From Parvularculaceae bacterium (GTDB lineage Bacteria; Pseudomonadota; Alphaproteobacteria; Caulobacterales; Parvularculaceae): a stretch of DNA of 20,561 nt. The stretch is from assembly GCA_004213235.1 (NCBI GenBank), contig SHAI01000013.1, forward strand, positions 1 through 20,561. Direction: 5' to 3'. The notes under the pieces were generated by a model. That model had not been told where the DNA came from. It did no database searches and worked only from the letters and a program-made list of their open reading frames with translations. Positions 15,328 to 20,561 of the stretch are shown piece after piece; the first letter of the stretch is position 1, and every line of letters begins with the position of its first letter. The translations under genes were made by a program, and so were the position numbers.

Positions 15328-16413
15328 TTATAGAGCGACGACGTGTCCGACATTTGCGGCGGTTTTGCCGGCCAGCACTTCTTCATAAACACGCGCCAAA
15401 GCGCCGGCACCTTCGCTGCGTTCAATTTTCAGCCAGCCTCGGCTTTGAATTGCGGCATTTTTCCAGAAACCAAATGCTTTTTTTTCAAAGACCCCTGGCC
15501 CCCATTCTGCAGTACGTTTCTGGATATGTCCCGGTGCAAAAAACATGGCACTGCGTTCCTGGATGTAATCACCATCCATGCCGCCGGCATCATAATGTGT
15601 AATGCCTACATTTGACGTATACCGCATATTTTCACCTAAAAGACGGTGCAAACGTCCGATTATTGGACCATTGCCAGACATATCAATGATCAGTGCAGGG
15701 ATAGCGGAATCTATGCCGGTTTCAATGTCGTCATAAAGGATTACGTCATCATACAGATCCAGGGCAAGCACGGCCTCCTCATTACGCGCGCTTGTTACGC
15801 CAACGAGCTTTGGTGCAGCGGGGTCTTCTTTGAATGCGTAGGCGGTTCCAATAGCGGTTTTGCTCGACGCGGACGGGATGATCACCTGCGCGGCACCAAA
15901 CCAGTCATTGTCCTTGGAGAAATCATATAGACAATAGGAAGTGGCATAAAGCGGGTAGAGAACCATCCGCTCATCATCCATTGCGGGATCATATCCGTCT
16001 TCGGCCCGGACGCGCGAATAGGCATTATAGACCGGGGGCAATTCTGCGCGGTGCGCGACACCATCCATGAGGCGGGATGGCTTCACTTTGGTCGGGGTCA
16101 TCACCAGATGGCTCCCCATCGGCCAATATCCATAAAGACGTTCGCCCTCGGATATGTCCTGATTTCGAGATTCGACAATATCGGCGAACCCCCACACCGG
16201 AATTATGCCCTTTCCCGCTTCTGCAACGGGGAAAAATTTCCAATACCCAATTCGTTCGCCAACAACGCCATAGGTAATGTTGTTTGCGGTTATGGCGAAC
16301 CTGTCGACTTTCGCCAGAACGTCACCTTCAGCGAGGGCGGGAAGCTCATGCTCAACCATGGCATGGGCTGCAAGATCTGTTTTATCGACAACAAACTGAT
16401 GTGCGGATTTCAT
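15328..16413 (-). CDS. DUF2855 family protein (quinone-reductase/MDR-like)
   Basis: This is a 361-residue protein of the DUF2855 family. The N-terminal half has a GroES-like pattern of medium-chain reductases: LAEGDVLAKVDRFAITANNI (27-46), GIIPVWGFADIVES (69-82) and EGERLYGYWPMGSHLVM (89-105). A nucleotide-binding-like half follows, with VIIPSASSKTAIGTAYAF (177-194), but without the classical GxGxxG. No zinc-ligand cluster is visible, as in quinone or enoyl reductases of the MDR superfamily. The catalytic activity of the family is, to my knowledge, not established. The ATG at 16413 has AGGGAG about 7 nt upstream. It is the first gene of the operon with the SDR and the saccharopine-dehydrogenase-like gene, so all three probably act on one pathway. 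Confidence 0.85.
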   Translation of the reverse strand: MKSAHQFVVDKTDLAAHAMVEHELPALAEGDVLAKVDRFAITANNITYGVVGERIGYWKFFPVAEAGKGIIPVWGFADIVESRNQDISEGERLYGYWPMGSHLVMTPTKVKPSRLMDGVAHRAELPPVYNAYSRVRAEDGYDPAMDDERMVLYPLYATSYCLYDFSKDNDWFGAAQVIIPSASSKTAIGTAYAFKEDPAAPKLVGVTSARNEEAVLALDLYDDVILYDDIETGIDSAIPALIIDMSGNGPIIGRLHRLLGENMRYTSNVGITHYDAGGMDGDYIQERSAMFFAPGHIQKRTAEWGPGVFEKKAFGFWKNAAIQSRGWLKIERSEGAGALARVYEEVLAGKTAANVGHVVAL

Positions 16414-16550
16414 ATAATTCTCCCTAACGCGCCGAGTATACCGAGGGGAGGCTTATCACGCACGCGATCTATGCAGCCAGCACCGGGTTTTGGTTCGATG
16501 AACAGGCTCAATAGTTTACACGGCGTCGGCAGCGCGCGACTTCCGGGCGA

Positions 16551-18101
16551 TCATTCGTCCTTGAAACCGGCCGCGCGTTCTGCACTTGGGAAGAACAAAT
16601 AGGCCAGCATGAGAATATAGCTTGCAAAGTCCCAGGCAAAGGCGAGTGCCCATATGTCAGAAAAGATGTTTGCGTTTTTCAACACCGCATCGCGTGGGCT
16701 GATTGTGGAAAGTGGTTCGACCTTCTCTTCTTCGTAAACCACGCGCGCGGTCCGAGATAATTTGGCATCCGCATTAGGGAACACCAGTGCATCGGGCTTA
16801 CGCCACGCAGTGAAGATGGCGAGGCCCCTTTCCGGCGATAATTCCTGCGCCGAAGGTGTGGGGGGAGGGGGCTTGGCAAGTTTTTGAGACCGCAAAAGGG
16901 ATTCCAACGCCCCGGTGACCTGGTCTGCATATTGGTTGATCGCCTCAAGCTGATTGCCGCTTGCGCGGAAGGGAACCGGATTGGCGCGGGCAAACCCGTC
17001 CAGTTGGGTTTCCAGGAGGCGTTCCAGTCGTCGGTCCCTGCGCCATCTGTTGAGCACGGTAATGAAATCGTTGTACTCAGTCTCCAAATCGCGCGCCCAG
17101 AGGTCATAATTTTCAAAGGCGTTCGACGCGAGCTTATCGCGCAAGGCGGATGCTTTGAGCGTGCATATGCTGGCTTGATAGGGGTCCGCACCAGATGGGT
17201 GCTCGCTCTCAATGACGTCCCGTATGGCATTTTCCAGACCTGCCAGCCAATCGGCAACGCCTGAAAAATAATCCGCCACTGCCCCGCGTCCGGCAGTGCC
17301 GGTCTGCGTTCCGAGTAATGCTTCGTTTTGCGCTACGCGGGATACATCCGCAACCGAAAGCCGAAGGTCTTCTAAAAATAGATAATCCTTTTGCCGGTGC
17401 GCCGTGATGCCAGCGCATTCGGCCTGCAGGCGGGATAGTTCATAATTATAGGTGTGTCGCACAGCATCCACGCCGCCAATGCCGACGACGGTGGTCCATG
17501 TGGAAACAAGAAACAATATGACCGCAAATATTGGGATAATGACGAAGAGCTTTAACGCCCGCTCTATAAAGAACGCCGCATCGGCGATGACACCATCCTC
17601 AATTCGACGGAACCAATCCCGGTTCCGGACGAACTCAGCGCCGCCAATCCAGATTGTGGTCGCAAGGAAGAAAACGAACACACCGAACGCCGGCGGCAAA
17701 ACAGCGTTTCGAAAAATGTCTTCGGTCTCCTGGGAGGTAATCAGGCCAAATCCAATGGCCGAGGAGATACCGGAGAAAAATGCAGACGCACTCGCGACAA
17801 CAATGAAAAGGCGATTGAAAAGCGATGAACCTGTCAGACGGCGGGACGTCATAATCGCGTAAACGACGAGGCTTGTGAGGACGATAACGCCAAGCCCGGC
17901 GGCGATCAGGCCACCAGAACCTGAAAAACCGATTTGCGCGGCGACGAACGTCGCCTCCCCACCGCTATCGACGTTTTCTGTCAGTAAACCCGCCATTTGT
18001 GCAAAGGGGGAGAGCTGCGCGCTCAGCGTGAGTTTTGTGTACGTGATTATTGCCAGCACACCAGCGGCACTGCTCATTGCAATCGCAATCAATATTGGCA
18101 T
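16551..18101 (-). CDS. Unrecognised six-helix membrane protein with a large periplasmic domain
   Basis: I do not recognise this 516-residue protein. Hydrophobic helices can be placed at about 3-23, 63-86, 97-121, 134-154, 184-207 and 483-503. Arginine/lysine-rich loops after helix 2 (TSRRLTGSSLFNR) and between helices 4 and 5 (RNRDWFRRIEDG...IERALK) put those loops in the cytoplasm. By that rule residues 208-482 face the periplasm. This 275-residue part is largely helical, contains only two cysteines (C229, C313) that could form a disulfide, a proline-rich stretch KPPPPTPSAQE (410-420), and ends before the last helix. The short C-terminus is cytoplasmic. The ATG at 18101 has GGGGAAA immediately upstream. 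No neighbour on the same strand is close enough to suggest an operon: 137 bp separate it from the DUF2855 gene. Its function is unknown. Confidence 0.8.
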   Translation of the reverse strand: MPILIAIAMSSAAGVLAIITYTKLTLSAQLSPFAQMAGLLTENVDSGGEATFVAAQIGFSGSGGLIAAGLGVIVLTSLVVYAIMTSRRLTGSSLFNRLFIVVASASAFFSGISSAIGFGLITSQETEDIFRNAVLPPAFGVFVFFLATTIWIGGAEFVRNRDWFRRIEDGVIADAAFFIERALKLFVIIPIFAVILFLVSTWTTVVGIGGVDAVRHTYNYELSRLQAECAGITAHRQKDYLFLEDLRLSVADVSRVAQNEALLGTQTGTAGRGAVADYFSGVADWLAGLENAIRDVIESEHPSGADPYQASICTLKASALRDKLASNAFENYDLWARDLETEYNDFITVLNRWRRDRRLERLLETQLDGFARANPVPFRASGNQLEAINQYADQVTGALESLLRSQKLAKPPPPTPSAQELSPERGLAIFTAWRKPDALVFPNADAKLSRTARVVYEEEKVEPLSTISPRDAVLKNANIFSDIWALAFAWDFASYILMLAYLFFPSAERAAGFKDE

Positions 18102-18513
18102 TTTCCCCGCCCACGCTACTCAATCCCCGGCGGCAAAATAGTATTTTCGCGCGCGTAAGTCGAGTGGGCCCCTTGCAACGAACCTTTCGGGAGGTTGGGA
18201 ACTGTCCCGGTTTGATGCCACAATCTTGATAGAATTTATTGCAATACCGGAGACAAGCGAGCGAATTGAAAGAGACGGACAAGCATCATGGGCTCGCAGT
18301 TCGAATCGCGCTCGCCAGCGGTCAATACGCAACCAAGTGGCATTTGTTTGGGCGTTAGCCAATCGATACCCTGTCCTGACTATCCGGCGGGGCACTCGAC
18401 TATCCGACGGGGCGCTTGGGTAAAAAAGTTTAGCAAACTGTCCGGAAGAATTTTAACACGCTAAATTTTCGTGTTCTGTAATTTCGATTAAGTGATTGAA
18501 TTTTCGTGAAAAA
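18102..18513. other. Gene-free stretch upstream of the membrane protein gene
   Basis: This is 412 bp between the membrane protein start and the 3' end of tRNA-Asn. Open frames at 18120-18395 and 17965-18282 (-) have no ribosome binding site or family resemblance and are rejected. The stretch holds the 20-bp tandem repeat at 18378-18417 and a weak 6-bp hairpin AACACG/CGTGTT at 18455-18475. On the minus strand TTTTT follows the tRNA 3' end at once (18513-18509). I recognise no promoter with confidence. Confidence 0.55.
18378..18417. repeat. 20-bp tandem repeat, two copies
   Basis: GACTATCCGGCGGGGCACTC (18378-18397) is followed directly by GACTATCCGACGGGGCGCTT (18398-18417), with 17 of 20 positions identical. 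It lies in the spacer between tRNA-Asn and the membrane protein gene. Its function is unknown. Confidence 0.8.
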
Positions 18514-18589
18514 TGGCTCCCCGAACTGGACTCGAACCAGTGACCCGCTGATTAACAGTCAGCTGCTCTACCAACTGAGCTATCGGGGA
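18514..18589 (-). tRNA. tRNA-Asn (anticodon GUU)
   Basis: The 76-nt minus-strand sequence folds as a tRNA. The acceptor stem TCCCCGA pairs with TCGGGGA. The D-arm contains AGCTCAGTTGGTAGAGC. The anticodon arm GCTGA-CTGTTAA-TCAGC carries GTT (18556-18554). The T-arm contains GGTTCGAGTCC. The discriminator is G, and CCA is encoded (18516-18514). It lies alone between protein genes. No duplicated 3' end, as would mark an integrated element, was seen in the window. Confidence 0.98.
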
Positions 18590-18706
18590 ATGCCTGCGTA
18601 GAAAAACGGATCTAGCAAACGATCACAGGCAAATCCAGTCTAAATTCACATTGAAACGCAAAACTTATTCATTGCCTACGAAAGACGGTAACCCCGGAAA
18701 GTGAAA

Positions 18707-18733
18707 CGACCCCGCTTTGGGGAAGCGGGGTCG
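18707..18733 (-). terminator. GC-rich hairpin, possible terminator of the RND transcript
   Basis: CGACCCCGCTT (18707-18717) pairs perfectly with AAGCGGGGTCG (18723-18733) over a 5-nt loop, an 11-bp stem. On the minus strand it is followed by TTTCACTTTCC, a weak T-run. It lies 175 nt after the RND stop at 18908, rather far, so a small RNA or regulatory role is also possible. Confidence 0.45.
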
Positions 18734-18745
18734 GTACTCACTATC

Positions 18746-18781
18746 GTGGGGTATGGTGGGGTATCTTCTGGGGAGAAGATA
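18746..18781. repeat. 10-bp direct repeat followed by an 8-bp hairpin
   Basis: GTGGGGTATG (18746-18755) and GTGGGGTATC (18756-18765) are tandem. The second copy runs into a perfect hairpin, TATCTTCT (18762-18769) and AGAAGATA (18774-18781), closing a GGGG loop. There is no T-run on either strand. Confidence 0.6.
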
Positions 18782-18907
18782 TAATTACAATCGTTCATGG
18801 TCATTAATAAATAGTTAACGGCCAGCGTTTTTCTTTTGCTTCAATAAAGTATCGTTACCAGTGTCTTAAGCCCTTACTGCAACGCTGTTTCGGGCTACGC
18901 TTTCCTG

Positions 18908-20561
18908 TCACTCAGCCGGGCGCATGAATTCCGGGAGGCGCCTGCCGGCTTGCGATGCAGTTGACCCACCGCTCAACGCTGGCGCTGTAAATGACGGTTC
19001 ATCGCTGAAATCCAATCGATCGGCGGATGCACCTTCGCCGAGCTTTGGTTGCTTCTCGCCCGTCCAGGCCCAACGGTAAAAGCGCGCAATGTCGGCACCT
19101 ACGGCATACATGGCGGGCACGAAAAGCAGGGTGACGAATGTCGCGAAAAAGATGCCAAACGCCAGTGAAACAATAGTGGGTTTAAGGAATTGTGCGTCGG
19201 TTGAGCGCTCGAACATAATCGGCAGCAAGCCGATAAACGTTGTGAAGGACGTCAGCATGATCGGCCGGAAGCGGCCAACGCCAGCCTTCACCAAAGCCTC
19301 GTAGGCCCCGGCACCGTCACGGCGCAGGCGGTTCACATAATCGATGAGAACAAGGTTATCATTGATGACAACGCCAGCGGCAGCGCCAATACCGAAGAAA
19401 GAAAACAGCGCGAAATCCAGACCGAAAATAGCGTGCCCGAATGTGGCTCCCATATAGCCGAACGGAATTGCGGTCATGATGAGTGCCGGTTGCCAATAGG
19501 AGGAGAACGCAATCGCCAGCAACATATACATGACAAAGAATGCAACAGCGTAGAGCGAGAGAAATTCGATGAAGAAGTCGGACATTTCTTCGGCATCGCC
19601 GCGCTGTGACAGGGAGGCATTCGGATGTCGTTTGCGCCAATCAGGTAAAAATTCTTCGCGATAGGCTTCCAGTAAAGCCGCGCGGTCCACATCATCACGT
19701 AACTCTGCCGTCACGCGTGCGGAACGTTGTCGATCACGACGGTCAATTCTTTTGTAGCTTGGTGCGAACTTCGCATCTGCTATGGCGGCAAGGGGAACTT
19801 CTCGGCCATCTGGCGTTCGTATACGCATGGTCTCAATTGTTGTGAGTGACTCACGTGCCTCACGCGGATATCGGACCATTACGCGGACGTCCTGACCATC
19901 GCGTGGTAGGCGCTGTACCTCCTCGCCGAAAAATGCCTGACGAACCTGGCGTGCGACATCTCCAAGATTCAGTCCAAAACGTTCTGCGCCAGGTTTGAGC
20001 TCTAACTGCAGTTCTGGCGTTGATGACTGTAGGCTGTTGCGCACATCGTAAGAGCCCGGGAGCGTGCGCAGATACCTTTGCAGGTCTAAGGTCGCGAGGC
20101 GCAATTCGTCGAGATCATCCGCTTCAATGCCAAATGAGAAATCAGGTTCATTACCGTTTTGTGTGAAGCCAATGTTTATTTCCTCAGCATCAGGAAGGTC
20201 GCCCAGTGCCTCTCGGAACATGCGCGCAAAATCTTCCGTGGACTCATCGCGATTGACCGCCTCTGTGATCGTTACATAAGAAACCACCGCGCCTTCGTTC
20301 GCCTGGATATAAACCGCTTTGACATAGGGCTCTCCATCCTTTGCTTTGCCCATTTTTTCGGTCATCGTATCCGCTGCCCGGGCGACTTCGTCATAGATTT
20401 CAACGCTACGTGTAAATGACGAGCCTTCGGGTAAGCGGACATTGACCTGAATAAATGTGCCTTGAATTTCCGGGAGGAATTTGAAGCCGATCCACCCCTG
20501 GGCCAGCAGAGCGACTGCAAGCATGAAGCCGACTAGGAATATTGCGACAGTGAAGTAACGC
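18908..20561 (-). CDS. RND efflux permease (AcrB-like), C-terminal half
   Basis: This is a proton-driven inner-membrane pump of the resistance-nodulation-division superfamily that works with a periplasmic adaptor and an outer-membrane channel. The frame is open to the window edge (first residues RYFTVAIFLVGFMLAVALLA), so about 551 residues of a protein normally near 1,030 are present. They begin in the helix before the second periplasmic loop. The loop starts LPEIQGTFIQVNVRLPEGSS and carries the pore/docking parts. A helix block follows, from FLSLYAVAFFVMYMLLAIAF through PALIMTAIPFGYMGATFGHA and VVINDNLVLIDYVNRLRRDG to GRFRPIMLTSFTTFIGLLPI and the last helix FGIFFATFVTLLFVPAMYAV. The INDNLVLIDYVN block is characteristic of the HAE-type exporters. 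The C-terminal tail (about 45 residues) is polar. The essential aspartates of the N-terminal half lie outside the window, and the substrate is unknown. Confidence 0.93.
   Translation of the reverse strand, partial: RYFTVAIFLVGFMLAVALLAQGWIGFKFLPEIQGTFIQVNVRLPEGSSFTRSVEIYDEVARAADTMTEKMGKAKDGEPYVKAVYIQANEGAVVSYVTITEAVNRDESTEDFARMFREALGDLPDAEEINIGFTQNGNEPDFSFGIEADDLDELRLATLDLQRYLRTLPGSYDVRNSLQSSTPELQLELKPGAERFGLNLGDVARQVRQAFFGEEVQRLPRDGQDVRVMVRYPREARESLTTIETMRIRTPDGREVPLAAIADAKFAPSYKRIDRRDRQRSARVTAELRDDVDRAALLEAYREEFLPDWRKRHPNASLSQRGDAEEMSDFFIEFLSLYAVAFFVMYMLLAIAFSSYWQPALIMTAIPFGYMGATFGHAIFGLDFALFSFFGIGAAAGVVINDNLVLIDYVNRLRRDGAGAYEALVKAGVGRFRPIMLTSFTTFIGLLPIMFERSTDAQFLKPTIVSLAFGIFFATFVTLLFVPAMYAVGADIARFYRWAWTGEKQPKLGEGASADRLDFSDEPSFTAPALSGGSTASQAGRRLPEFMRPAE

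Larger units (their letters stand above)
18590..18907. other. Gene-free stretch between tRNA-Asn and the RND permease gene
   Basis: This is 318 bp with no gene that I can support. It must contain the tRNA-Asn promoter (minus strand), which I cannot place, and the end of the RND transcript. It holds two perfect hairpins (18707-18733 and 18762-18781) joined by a 10-bp direct repeat of GTGGGGTAT(G/C) at 18746-18765, followed by an AT-rich part (18781-18850). Confidence 0.6.

Noticed and set aside
16051..16602. 183-codon plus-strand open frame over the DUF2855 start and the adjacent spacer
   Set aside because: Most of it is antisense to DUF2855 and the membrane protein end. No ribosome binding site or motif supports it.
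18120..18395. 91-codon minus-strand open frame in the gene-free stretch upstream of the membrane protein gene
   Set aside because: No Shine-Dalgarno was seen, it has a basic low-complexity translation, runs through the 20-bp tandem repeat and resembles no family. A real small gene is not fully excluded.
18514..18589. tRNA-Asn as an integration site for a mobile element
   Set aside because: No integrase, no repeat of the tRNA 3' end and no phage-like genes are present in the window.

Overview
This window looks like the chromosome of an alphaproteobacterium, most plausibly a free-living member of the Rhodospirillales or a neighbouring order. The evidence is the gene order purN-purM / DUF2066 / hda / ppk / ppx / rnd / aspS, which I recall as conserved in that group, together with moderately high GC, NTG starts, and protein sequences that match alphaproteobacterial types. 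No plasmid, phage, IS or CRISPR signature was seen. The taxonomic call below class level is an inference.

Layout. Positions 1-161 hold the last 53 codons of a DUF1499 protein (+). It meets purN tail to tail, and purN-purM (844-158 and 1866-862, minus strand) form a two-gene purine operon. A 320-bp divergent spacer separates purM from a plus-strand series: an exported DUF2066 protein (2187-3701), the DnaA-regulator Hda (3753-4436), polyphosphate kinase ppk (4657-6873) and exopolyphosphatase ppx (6895-8433). The 3' end of ppx overlaps the 3' end of RNase D (rnd, minus, 8420-9571). A 484-bp divergent spacer follows, then aspS (+, 10056-11855), which converges with an MFS transporter (minus, 11864-13117).

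From about 13.3 kb the content becomes accessory. A minus-strand operon of three predicted oxidoreductases (DUF2855, SDR, saccharopine-dehydrogenase-like/trans-enoyl-reductase-like) runs from 16413 to 13330 and ends in a clear hairpin terminator. Upstream of it is an unrecognised six-helix membrane protein with a predicted 275-residue periplasmic domain (16551-18101). Next come a 412-bp gene-free stretch with a 20-bp tandem repeat, tRNA-Asn(GUU), a second gene-free stretch with two adjacent hairpins, and the C-terminal half of an RND efflux permease (18908 to the window end).

How the genes work together. The left 12 kb is housekeeping: purine synthesis (PurM then PurN in the order of use of the purMN operon), control of replication initiation (Hda with an intact clamp-binding motif), polyphosphate synthesis and breakdown (Ppk/Ppx), RNA 3' processing (Rnd) and tRNA charging (AspS). 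AspS carries the histidine associated with the non-discriminating type, which would also make Asp-tRNA(Asn), and a tRNA-Asn gene lies in the same window.

No obviously new system stands out. The two least explained items are the three-oxidoreductase operon with no carrier protein or synthase beside it, and the orphan membrane protein with the large predicted periplasmic domain. Several short tandem repeats and hairpins lie in the spacers.
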